A stretch of DNA of 6,761 bases from an uncultured Acidobacteriota bacterium (GTDB lineage Bacteria > Acidobacteriota > Vicinamibacteria > Vicinamibacterales > UBA8438). The translations under genes and the position numbers were made by a program. The notes below the pieces were generated by a model. It was given only the letters and a program-made list of their open reading frames with translations, was not told the DNA's origin and ran no database searches. The stretch is taken from positions 1 to 6,761 of the forward strand of contig CAJWMX010000159.1 of assembly GCA_913043805.1 (NCBI GenBank), read 5' to 3'. Below, one piece after another: positions 1-5,673 of this stretch; the first letter of the stretch is position 1, and the number at the start of each line of letters is the position of its first letter.

Positions 1-2
1 TG

Positions 3-251
3 CTCGGATTCTTCGGCATGAGCATCCCGCTGATTCACTCGAGCGGGATGTTCGGCATCCTCTTCAGCCTGTTCGTGGTGGTGATCGCCGCCCTGAACCT
101 CGTCCTCGATTTCGACTTCATCGAGGAAGGCGCTGAGCGAGGCGCGCCAAAGTACATGGAGTGGTACGGCGCCTTCGGTCTGCTCGTCACCTTGGTGTGG
201 CTGTATCTAGAGATCCTGCGGCTGCTGGCGAAACTCCAAAGCCGAGATTGA
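3..251 (+). CDS. Bax inhibitor-1/YccA family membrane protein, C-terminal part
   Basis: This is the last 82 codons of an integral membrane protein; the gene begins upstream of the window and the frame is open from base 3 to the TGA at 249-251. The visible part has a hydrophobic segment (about FGILFSLFVVVIAALNLVL), then the acidic stretch LDFDFIEEGAERGAPKYMEW, then a final membrane segment (GAFGLLVTLVWLYLEILRLL) and a short polar tail. The LDFDxIExG...PKYxEWYxAFGLxVTLVWLYLE pattern is characteristic of the bacterial Bax inhibitor-1/YccA-like (BaxI_1) group. Members of the superfamily are multi-pass inner-membrane proteins; some act as pH-sensitive calcium leak channels, but this subgroup has no firmly assigned role. 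The gene converges on the iron-uptake operon, with 32 nt between the stop codons. The ATG at 18 is internal, not the start. Confidence 0.88.
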   Translation, partial: LGFFGMSIPLIHSSGMFGILFSLFVVVIAALNLVLDFDFIEEGAERGAPKYMEWYGAFGLLVTLVWLYLEILRLLAKLQSRD

Positions 252-272
252 CGACCGACGGGGGCTCCGGAT

Positions 273-294
273 GTTGGAGCTGGTTAGCTCCGAC
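273..294 (+). terminator. Hairpin between convergent genes, possible terminator
   Basis: The + strand can fold a 9-bp stem GTTGGAGCT / AGCTCCGAC (one G-U pair) around a 4-nt GGTT loop, 22 nt after the stop of the Bax inhibitor gene. A competing 6-bp dyad, AGCTCC-GAC-GGAGCT, lies at 286-300 and shares the middle arm; it covers the last codons of the small minus-strand gene. Neither is followed by a T-run, so this is not a textbook intrinsic terminator. It could still stop or slow converging polymerases or stabilise 3' ends. The stem is weaker when read from the minus strand, where the G-U pair becomes A-C. Confidence 0.35.
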
Positions 295-454
295 GGAGCT
301 GGGTCTTCGAGGCAGACTCGTCGCCGGCGCAGCCGTGGCACCCCGCCTTCGGTGCGTCGGCCCGGGGCGGACCGATCAGGTTCCGGATGTGGCGGTAGAG
401 CGAGTAGACGGCCCAGGCCACCATGAGGGCGGCGATCGGTTCCTGCCACGTCAT
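284..454 (-). CDS. Small FeoB-associated Cys-rich membrane protein
   Basis: A 56-codon reading frame starts at ATG 454-452, 3 nt after the feoB stop, and ends in TAA at 286-284. It encodes a single hydrophobic segment near the N-terminus (about residues 7-22, with IAALMVAWAVYSLY), a basic juxtamembrane stretch (RHIRN), and a polar tail carrying C39-H-G-C42. This layout (one N-terminal membrane span, a short tail with clustered Cys, directly downstream of feoB in the same direction) matches the FeoB-associated Cys-rich membrane protein family. Those proteins are presumed to assist FeoB-mediated Fe2+ uptake, but their biochemical role is poorly defined. Typical members have a few more cysteines; only two are present here. 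No separate ribosome-binding site is apparent, so translation is probably coupled to feoB. An internal ATG at codon 11 would remove part of the membrane span and is less likely. Confidence 0.75.
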   Translation of the reverse strand: MTWQEPIAALMVAWAVYSLYRHIRNLIGPPRADAPKAGCHGCAGDESASKTQLRRS

Positions 455-457
455 GGC

Positions 458-2956
458 TTATAGCCCCCAGCCCATCAGCTGTCCGGTCTGATAGACGATC
501 AGCGATGCTCCGTAGGCGAGCACTGACATGTAGGCGAACATGAACGCCGGCCAGCCCCATCCGCCCGCTTCCTTCTTCACGACCACGATGGTGCTCATGC
601 ACTGACACGCCAGCACGAAGAACACCATCAGTGACACCCCGGCCAGCGGGGTCATCAACGGCGAGCCGTCCGCCCGGGTCGCGTTCTGCAGCGAGCTCCT
701 GAGGCTGACGCTCTTCTCATCGGCTTCCTCGATGCCGAACACGATGCCCAGGGTAGAGACGAAGACCTCTCGCGCGGCGAACGCCCCCAGAATCCCGACG
801 CCGATCCGCCAGTCGAAGCCCAGCGGTTCAATCACCGGCTCGATCAGCTGACCGACCCTGCCGCCGATGCTGTAGCGCAGCTGCTCTCCGGCGAGCTCTC
901 CGTCGAGCTCGGCCAGTGCCTCCTCCTGCTCGGCGGCGGGGGCGGTGGCCAGCACCTCGGCGCGCGCCTGCTCGAACCGGGTGTCGATCTCGCCGCTGTG
1001 CGGGAACGAGAGCAGCGCCCACAGGACGATGGTCATCGTGAGGATGATTGTGCCCGCGTCCTCGAGAAAGCTCCGGACCCGTCGCCACGTGGTCAGGAAG
1101 ACGCTGCGCCAGACGGGGACACGGTACGGCGGCAACTCGAGCAGTAGCGGCAGCCTGGGACCGTCCAGGACGGTGCGTCTGAGAACGGCGGCGGCGCCCA
1201 GCGTCGCGGCCACCGAGAGCGCATACATCGAGAAGAGCACGACCGCGCCCATGCTCAGCAGACCGAAGACCCGTGCGTCGCCGGCGAACACCACCGCGGT
1301 GACCAGCGCGTAGACCGGGAGCCGCGCGCTGCACGACACCATGGGCAAGGTCAGCATGGTGATCAGCCGGTCTCGCCGACTCTCGATGGTGCGGGTCGCC
1401 ATCACCGCTGGAATCGCGCAGGCGAAGCCGGAGAGCATCGGCACAAAGGCCTTGCCGTGCAGACCGACCCGACCCATCAGCCGGTCGATGACGAACGCCA
1501 CCCTGGCCAGATAGCCCAGATCCTCGAGCAGCGCGATCACGAAGAACAGCATCGCGATCTGCGGGACGAACACCACCACGTTGCCGACGCCGGCAATGAC
1601 GCCCTCGACCAGCAGGTCCGCCAGGACCCCGGCGGGGAAGAGCTGTACGACCAGGCCCTGCAGCCAGCCCGTGGCGCCTTCGATCGCGCCGATGAATGGT
1701 TCGGACCAGGTGAATAGCGCTTCGAAGATGACCGCCATCACCACCGCGAAGACCGCCATCCCCCAGACCCGGTGGGTCAGAACGCCGTCAATCCGGTCGG
1801 TCCACTTGCGCTGGTCTTCACGCTTCCGCGAGCGAGCGTCCGATGCGACCGTCTCGATCCACTGGTAACGCGACGCGATGATCTCGTGGTCGAGGTTACG
1901 GTCGGCCGCCTTGGCGTCTTGACGGATCGAGGTGACCGTGGACTGCGCCGACTCCGGGATGCCCGTGTCGTCCTCGTCGCTTTCATCGAGAGACAGCAAT
2001 GACCAGAGCGCCCAGGAACGGCGCGCCGCTGGCGTCGCGCCGAACTTCGCGGTCTGCAGGCTCTGGCTGACCGCCGCGACCTCAGCCTCGACGTGTTCCG
2101 GAAGGCCGGTCCAGTGGGCGTTCGGCCGCGGTGCGAGCGCGAGCACGTCGGCGATCGCCGTCTTGAGCCGATCGAGTCCTTCCCCGCGCGAGGCCACCGT
2201 CGGGACCACGGTCGCCCCGAGCCACTGTTCGAGACGCCCGGTGTCGAATTCGACCCCGGCCGTGCTCGCCTCGTCGACCATGTTCAGCGAGACGATGACC
2301 GGCACGCCGGTCTCGGCGATCTGGAGCACCAGATACAGGCCCCGCTCCATCGCGCCGGCGTCGACCACCACGACGACGGCGTCGGGAGGAGTGCCGTGAC
2401 GTCCGAGAACCTCGTCGACAGCCACCTGCTCGTCGGGCGAGTTGGCGCTGAGGCTGTAGGTGCCCGGCAGATCGATGATCTCGACCGCGGTGTTCCCGAG
2501 CGTGACCTCCCGGGCCGACCGCGTCACCGTCACCCCGGGGTAGTTGCTGACCTGGGCACGGGCGCCGGTGAGGGCGTTGAAGATCGTCGTCTTCCCTGAG
2601 TTGGCGTTGCCGGCCACCAGCACCCGTGGAATCCCGGGCGAGACGGCCTCGGCCGCCGGATGGGCGTCGAAGCGATACGCGTCCGGCTCCGATCCGTCGG
2701 GTCCGGGCGCCTGCTCGCCCTCCGGCAGCAGCTGAATCCGGGCGGCGTCAGCCAGCCGGAGTGACAGCAGATATCCGCGCAACCTGATCTTGAGCGGGTC
2801 GCCCAGTGGCGCCCGTCTGACGGTCTGGATCTCGGTGCCTGGCAGCAGGCCCATCTCCATCAGGCGGCGAGCCACGACCCGGTCGCAGCCGACGTGATGC
2901 ACGACGGCGGTGGCGCCGAGCGGGAGTTGATCGAGTGTACGGAGGCCCTGGTGCAC
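458..2956 (-). CDS. feoB: Ferrous iron transporter, FeoA-FeoB fusion
   Basis: This 832-aa inner-membrane protein imports Fe2+. Residues 5-77 form a FeoA (SH3-like) domain, with LRTLDQLPLG and the RRLMEMGLLPGTEI signature. After a linker (about 78-108) comes the FeoB G domain: G1 GNANSGKTT (116-124), G2 Thr143 in NYPGVTVT, G3 DLPG (162-165), G4 NMVD (225-228) and a G5-like ASRG (255-258). A helical regulatory domain and an acidic linker (DESDEDD, 324-330) follow. The membrane core from about 396 carries both gate regions (GFACAIPAVMATR with C513; MVSCSARLP with C542) and a late ACQCMST motif (C784, C786). The frame stays open upstream to 3301, but that extension has no family similarity and runs antisense to the dehydrogenase gene. 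The GTG at 2956-2954 begins right before the FeoA domain and is the best start, though it has no clear Shine-Dalgarno. It forms an operon with the small Cys-rich gene 3 nt downstream. Separate FeoA and FeoB are more common; fusions are known. Confidence 0.95.
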   Translation of the reverse strand: MHQGLRTLDQLPLGATAVVHHVGCDRVVARRLMEMGLLPGTEIQTVRRAPLGDPLKIRLRGYLLSLRLADAARIQLLPEGEQAPGPDGSEPDAYRFDAHPAAEAVSPGIPRVLVAGNANSGKTTIFNALTGARAQVSNYPGVTVTRSAREVTLGNTAVEIIDLPGTYSLSANSPDEQVAVDEVLGRHGTPPDAVVVVVDAGAMERGLYLVLQIAETGVPVIVSLNMVDEASTAGVEFDTGRLEQWLGATVVPTVASRGEGLDRLKTAIADVLALAPRPNAHWTGLPEHVEAEVAAVSQSLQTAKFGATPAARRSWALWSLLSLDESDEDDTGIPESAQSTVTSIRQDAKAADRNLDHEIIASRYQWIETVASDARSRKREDQRKWTDRIDGVLTHRVWGMAVFAVVMAVIFEALFTWSEPFIGAIEGATGWLQGLVVQLFPAGVLADLLVEGVIAGVGNVVVFVPQIAMLFFVIALLEDLGYLARVAFVIDRLMGRVGLHGKAFVPMLSGFACAIPAVMATRTIESRRDRLITMLTLPMVSCSARLPVYALVTAVVFAGDARVFGLLSMGAVVLFSMYALSVAATLGAAAVLRRTVLDGPRLPLLLELPPYRVPVWRSVFLTTWRRVRSFLEDAGTIILTMTIVLWALLSFPHSGEIDTRFEQARAEVLATAPAAEQEEALAELDGELAGEQLRYSIGGRVGQLIEPVIEPLGFDWRIGVGILGAFAAREVFVSTLGIVFGIEEADEKSVSLRSSLQNATRADGSPLMTPLAGVSLMVFFVLACQCMSTIVVVKKEAGGWGWPAFMFAYMSVLAYGASLIVYQTGQLMGWGL

Positions 2957-2973
2957 GGGGATGTCTGCGGAGG

Positions 2974-2988
2974 TGAGACTGGATCTCA
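2974..2988. promoter_or_regulatory. Inverted repeat in the feoAB leader, candidate operator
   Basis: TGAGA-CTGGA-TCTCA is a perfect 5-bp dyad with a 5-nt spacer. A second dyad, ACTG-GATCT-CAGT (2978-2990), overlaps it. The site lies between the predicted feoAB transcription start (about 2995) and its GTG start codon, where a repressor could block initiation or elongation. It does not resemble a Fur box or the IdeR/DtxR consensus. The function is inferred only from position and symmetry, and arms this short can arise by chance. Confidence 0.3.
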
Positions 2989-3001
2989 GTTTTGAGCGGC
3001 C

Positions 3002-3031
3002 AGTGTATCGCCGTGATTCCGGGCCGGTCAA
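3002..3031 (-). promoter_or_regulatory. Putative sigma-70-type promoter of feoAB
   Basis: Read on the minus strand, TTGACC (3031-3026; 5 of 6 to consensus) is followed after 18 nt by TACACT (3007-3002; 4 of 6 to TATAAT). This predicts a transcript start near 2995 and a leader of about 40 nt before the GTG start. The -35 element is embedded in the inverted repeat at 3021-3043, so a protein bound there would compete with RNA polymerase. The same -10 hexamer and spacer length recur in front of the gene at 5674. Confidence 0.5.
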
Positions 3032-3043
3032 GGCGACCGGCCC
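3021..3043. repeat. 9-bp perfect inverted repeat in the feoAB/pruA divergent region
   Basis: GGGCCGGTC and GACCGGCCC are perfect reverse complements separated by 5 nt (AAGGC). The dyad covers the putative -35 of feoAB on the minus strand and lies 37-59 nt upstream of the pruA start codon. It is therefore a candidate shared operator, or a hairpin in the pruA leader if that transcript starts upstream. No known regulator consensus was recognised. A 9-bp perfect arm pair is less likely by chance than the other dyads here, although the G+C-rich background favours such matches. Confidence 0.4.
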
Positions 3044-3079
3044 CGTATGGGACAATGGTCGAACAAGGAGCCATCGCCG

Positions 3080-4711
3080 ATGCAGAACGCGCGCGTTGCC
3101 GTCCCCGTTGCCCGAAACGAACCGGTCCTGGCCTATGGCTCGGGTTCGCCAGAGAAGGTCGCGCTCAAGGCGCAACTCGCCACCCTCGCCGGCGAGCAGA
3201 CCGAGATTCCGCTGATCATTGGTGGCCAGGCGGTCACCACGGGCGACCTCGGCGCGTGCATCCTGCCGCACGACCATCGGCAGCAGATCGGCAGCTACCA
3301 CAGAGGCACCGCCGAGTCGGTGGCGCAGGCGATCGCCGCGGCCGAGGCGGCTCGACCCGCGTGGAGCGCCATGCCGTGGGAGTCGCGGGCCGCGATCTTC
3401 CTGAAGGCCGCTGAGCTGCTGGCCGGTCGCTATCGTCCGATCCTCAACGCGGCCACCATGCTCAACCAGAGCAAGACGGTGTTCCAGGCCGAGATCGACG
3501 CGGCGTGCGAACTGATCGACTTCTGGCGTTTCAATGCGTCCTATCTACCCGAGATCTACGGCCAGCAGCCCGAGAGCGCGCCGGGGATGTGGAATTTCGT
3601 CGAGTATCGGGCGCTCGAGGGGTTCGTGTTCGCGGTCACGCCGTTCAACTTCACCTCGATCGCCGGCAATCTGCCGACCAGTCCGGCGCTGATGGGGAAC
3701 ACCGTGGTCTGGAAGCCGGCGTCGACGTCGGTGTACTCCGGCTACTGGCTGATGCGGCTGTTCGAGGAGGCCGGGCTTCCGCCCGGTGTGATCAACTTCG
3801 TGCCGGGGAGCGGTGGACGGATCGGCGACCCGGCCATGGCCAGCCCGGCGCTCGGCGGTGTCCACTTCACCGGGAGTACCGAAGTGTTCCAGGGGATGTG
3901 GAAGACGATAGGCGGCAACATCGAGACCTATCGAAGCTATCCGCGCATCGTGGGAGAGACCGGCGGCAAGGATTTCGTGTTCGCGCACGCCTCGGCCGAT
4001 CCGGACGATCTGGCCGCGAACCTCATCCGGGGCGCGTTCGAGTATCAGGGGCAGAAGTGCAGCGCGGCGAGCCGCGCCTACATTCCCGAGAGCCTCTGGG
4101 CCACGTTCAAGGACCGGCTGTGCGACGAGGTTCGGACCATCTCGTACGGTGACGTCTCGGACTTCACCAATTTCATGGGGGCCGTGATCGACAAGGCCAC
4201 GTTCGACAAGCTCAAGGGCTATATCGATCGAGCGCGCGCGGACAGCGATGCGGATGTGATCTGTGGCGGTGAGTGCGACGACGCCACCGGCTACTTCATC
4301 TCGCCCACCATCATCCAGGCCCACGACCCGCACTACGCGACGATGGAGACGGAGCTGTTCGGTCCGGTGCTGACCATCTACGTCTACAAGGACGACGCCT
4401 ACGAGGAGACCTTGGCGGTGTGTGACCAGACGTCGCCCTATGCGTTGACCGGCGCCATCTTCGCGACCGACCGGGCCGCCATCAACCTGGCGTCGGATCG
4501 GCTCCGGCATGCGGCGGGGAATTTCTACGTGAACGACAAGCCGACCGGGGCCGTGGTCGGTCAGCAGCCGTTCGGTGGTTCCCGGGCCTCGGGCACCAAT
4601 GACAAGGCGGGCAGCTCGCTCAACCTGTTGCGCTGGGTGAGCACTCGCACGACCAAGGAGACGTTCACGCCGGTGCGTGACTACCGCTATCCCCACATGG
4701 AGCAGGCGTAG
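3080..4711 (+). CDS. pruA: L-glutamate gamma-semialdehyde dehydrogenase (P5C dehydrogenase, ALDH4 type)
   Basis: This cytosolic enzyme oxidises L-glutamate gamma-semialdehyde (from delta-1-pyrroline-5-carboxylate) to glutamate with NAD+, the second step of proline catabolism. The 543-aa product has the usual length of the single-domain, eukaryote-like group 1 enzymes. Landmarks in order are the N-terminal RNEPVLAYGSGSPE motif; PFNFTSIAGNLP with oxyanion-hole Asn190; WKP with Lys212; FTGS (263-266); GETGGKD with general base Glu293; GQKCSA with nucleophile Cys327; ETELFGP (423-429); and the substrate-anchoring segment GQQPFGGSRASGTNDKAG (494-511). All catalytic residues are present. The start is ATG 3080, because AAGGAG lies 9 nt upstream; the in-frame ATG at 3047 would add 11 residues that lack family character. 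No proline dehydrogenase is visible, so the first step must be encoded elsewhere. The downstream CopC-like gene starts 31 nt after the stop and may be co-transcribed. Confidence 0.95.
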   Translation: MQNARVAVPVARNEPVLAYGSGSPEKVALKAQLATLAGEQTEIPLIIGGQAVTTGDLGACILPHDHRQQIGSYHRGTAESVAQAIAAAEAARPAWSAMPWESRAAIFLKAAELLAGRYRPILNAATMLNQSKTVFQAEIDAACELIDFWRFNASYLPEIYGQQPESAPGMWNFVEYRALEGFVFAVTPFNFTSIAGNLPTSPALMGNTVVWKPASTSVYSGYWLMRLFEEAGLPPGVINFVPGSGGRIGDPAMASPALGGVHFTGSTEVFQGMWKTIGGNIETYRSYPRIVGETGGKDFVFAHASADPDDLAANLIRGAFEYQGQKCSAASRAYIPESLWATFKDRLCDEVRTISYGDVSDFTNFMGAVIDKATFDKLKGYIDRARADSDADVICGGECDDATGYFISPTIIQAHDPHYATMETELFGPVLTIYVYKDDAYEETLAVCDQTSPYALTGAIFATDRAAINLASDRLRHAAGNFYVNDKPTGAVVGQQPFGGSRASGTNDKAGSSLNLLRWVSTRTTKETFTPVRDYRYPHMEQA

Positions 4712-4728
4712 CGAACGCCTCCCGATGG

Positions 4729-4734
4729 AAGGAG
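4729..4734 (+). promoter_or_regulatory. Ribosome-binding site deciding the start of the + strand CopC-like gene
   Basis: AAGGAG lies 8 nt before ATG 4743 and 5 nt before the adjacent GTG 4740. It falls inside the codons that follow the alternative ATG at 4725, which makes that upstream start unlikely. Starting at 4743 also gives a clean signal peptide beginning MLVRLSR. Confidence 0.6.
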
Positions 4735-4742
4735 TCGAAGTG

Positions 4743-5114
4743 ATGCTGGTGAGGTTGTCTCGTGTCGCTCTGCTGGGGGCGCTGCTCTTCGGGCTGGCGC
4801 TGCAGCCGGCGAGCGCACAGATCAAGATCTCGGGAAGCACGCCCGAAGACGGGGCCGAGCTCGACGGCCCGGTGCGCACCGTGCGGGTCTGGTTCGATCA
4901 GGCGCCGGTGGTGGCCGAGAGCACTCTCGAACTGTCAGGACCGGGTAACCGAGCCAGGATCGAGGGGATCCACACGATGGGCGAGAACGACCTGATGGGG
5001 CGCGTGACCGGACCGATGCCCAACGGCGAGTGGACGATGAGCTGGACCGCGGTTGGCCCGGATGGAGAAACCCAGACCGGGAGCGTGAGCTTCAGCGTCG
5101 ATCGGAATCGCTGA
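4743..5114 (+). CDS. Exported CopC-domain protein lacking the copper-site histidines
   Basis: This 123-aa protein has a signal peptide (MLVRLSR, hydrophobic core LLGALLFGLAL, predicted cut after ASA at residue 25) and a CopC/YobA-type immunoglobulin-like beta-sandwich. Family landmarks are STPEDGAELDGPVRTVRVWF (32-51), the Leu-rich strand ESTLELSGPG, and the C-terminal PNGEWTMSWTAVGPDGETQTGSVSFSV pattern (YTVxWRVxSxDGHxxxGxFxFxV in copper-binding members). It should be periplasmic or extracytoplasmic. Classical CopC binds Cu(II) through an N-terminal His, an Asp and a His in D-x-H. Here the predicted mature N-terminus is Gln26 and the motif is D107-G-E109, so both histidines are missing while the Asp remains. 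Copper binding by the usual mode is therefore unlikely. It follows pruA by 31 nt and converges with the histidine-bearing paralogue at 5135-5506, with 20 nt between stops. Family assignment is firm; function is unknown. Confidence 0.82.
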   Translation: MLVRLSRVALLGALLFGLALQPASAQIKISGSTPEDGAELDGPVRTVRVWFDQAPVVAESTLELSGPGNRARIEGIHTMGENDLMGRVTGPMPNGEWTMSWTAVGPDGETQTGSVSFSVDRNR

Positions 5115-5134
5115 GCCGGATCGGCGCCTGGACG

Positions 5135-5506
5135 TCAGTCCGCCGTCCGGAGGGTGAAGCCGAACTCGCCTCGCTGGACGTGTCCATCGTCACCGGCGGA
5201 CCGCCATTTCACCGTGTAGCTGCCGGGACCAAGCGCAGTGGGGACCGCCGCGACGATCGACTTCTCCGCGCCCACCTCGGTGTCGCCGAGCGCGATCTCG
5301 CCCGCCGGGCCTTCCAGGCTGAGCTGGCTGATGGCCGGCTCCGGATCCTGCGTGAACCAGACCTGCACTTCGCTGGGCGACTCGCTGATGGTCGCATCCT
5401 TCTCCGGCAGGCTCTTGGAGTAGGCCATGTGCGCCGAGACGATGGCGGTGGCCGCGACCGTGGTGGCCAGGGTCACGAGCAGTGCGCGGGTCCAGTGGGT
5501 GGTCAT
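5135..5506 (-). CDS. copC: CopC-like periplasmic copper-binding protein
   Basis: This 123-aa exported protein has a signal peptide (MTTHWTRALL, hydrophobic core VTLATTVAATAIV, predicted cut after VSA at residue 25) and a CopC beta-sandwich: SKSLPEKDATISESPSEVQV, then QLSLEGPAG, then GSYTVKWRSAGDDGHVQRGEF. After cleavage the N-terminal residue would be His26. With D107-x-H109 (mature residues 1, 82 and 84) it supplies the complete set of Cu(II) ligands known for CopC (N-terminal His, Asp and His). It probably binds or buffers periplasmic Cu(II). CopC often partners CopD or YcnJ for uptake, but no copD is visible here. The start is ATG 5506-5504, with AAGGAG 11 nt upstream; longer in-frame extensions would run into the divergent gene and lose the signal peptide. 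It is convergent with the + strand CopC-like gene and divergent from the gene at 5674. Confidence 0.88.
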   Translation of the reverse strand: MTTHWTRALLVTLATTVAATAIVSAHMAYSKSLPEKDATISESPSEVQVWFTQDPEPAISQLSLEGPAGEIALGDTEVGAEKSIVAAVPTALGPGSYTVKWRSAGDDGHVQRGEFGFTLRTAD

Positions 5507-5534
5507 GGCGGGTAGGTCTCCTTCGTTCTGTTCA

Positions 5535-5540
5535 ATTCTA
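5535..5540 (-). promoter_or_regulatory. Putative -10 element of the minus-strand copC
   Basis: On the minus strand TAGAAT (5 of 6 to TATAAT) lies 28 nt upstream of the ATG and predicts a transcript start near 5528 with a short leader containing the AAGGAG. No good -35 hexamer is visible at the right distance (CTCGCA is the nearest candidate). Transcription may depend on an activator or an alternative sigma factor, or the match may be fortuitous. Confidence 0.3.
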
Positions 5541-5580
5541 CGGCAACCCGACCCCGCTGCGAGACCGCCGCTCCACGCCG

Positions 5581-5607
5581 ACGACATCCCGGCGGATCGG
5601 GTGTCGT
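5581..5607. repeat. Bulged inverted repeat in the copC / exported-protein divergent region
   Basis: ACGACA-T-CCC pairs with GGG-TGTCGT across 8 nt, giving 9 pairs interrupted by a single unpaired T. It lies between the divergent genes and touches the putative -35 element at 5606-5611. It could be an operator or a chance dyad in GC-rich DNA; no known consensus is recognised. Confidence 0.25.
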
Positions 5608-5635
5608 GACGCGGTCGAGGGGTCCGGGATACACT
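5606..5635 (+). promoter_or_regulatory. Putative promoter of the exported protein gene at 5674
   Basis: GTGACG (5606-5611; 4 of 6 to TTGACA) and TACACT (5630-5635; 4 of 6 to TATAAT) are separated by 18 nt and predict a transcript start near 5642, about 32 nt before the ATG. The -10 context GATACACT is identical to the one proposed for feoAB, and the spacer has the same length, which gives mutual support. Translation would use GGAGG at 5664-5668, 5 nt before the ATG. Confidence 0.4.
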
Positions 5636-5673
5636 CGGGGTTGGTCCGTCCTTCTCATCTCTCGGAGGCAGGT

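Noticed and set aside
207..608. 133-codon minus-strand frame overlapping the small Cys-rich gene and the feoB end
   Set aside because: It is in a different frame from both, is Arg-rich and lacks any domain; the 56-codon frame explains the strand better.
2974..3060. Fur box or other known iron-regulator site upstream of feoAB
   Set aside because: The region was examined for the AT-rich GATAATGATAATCATTATC-type pattern and for IdeR-type sites; neither is recognisable.
3047..3079. Upstream ATG for pruA at 3047
   Set aside because: It adds 11 residues outside the family N-terminus, whereas ATG 3080 has AAGGAG at 9-nt spacing.
2961..3215. Short + strand frame starting at 2961 in the divergent region
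   Set aside because: Basic, low-complexity product; it overlaps pruA in another frame and has no family signature.
2957..3301. Extending FeoAB to an ATG at 3301
   Set aside because: The extra 115 residues resemble nothing, run antisense to the start of pruA, and would place the pruA ribosome-binding site and the feoAB promoter inside coding sequence.
3545..4879. 444-codon minus-strand open frame opposite pruA
   Set aside because: It is Arg/Gly/Pro/His-rich with no recognisable domain and lies fully antisense to a gene with all ALDH motifs; long antisense frames are expected in GC-rich genes.
5115..5134. Possible bidirectional terminator between the convergent CopC-like genes
   Set aside because: Only a 4-bp dyad (GCCG-GAT-CGGC) with no T-run is present, which is too weak to call.
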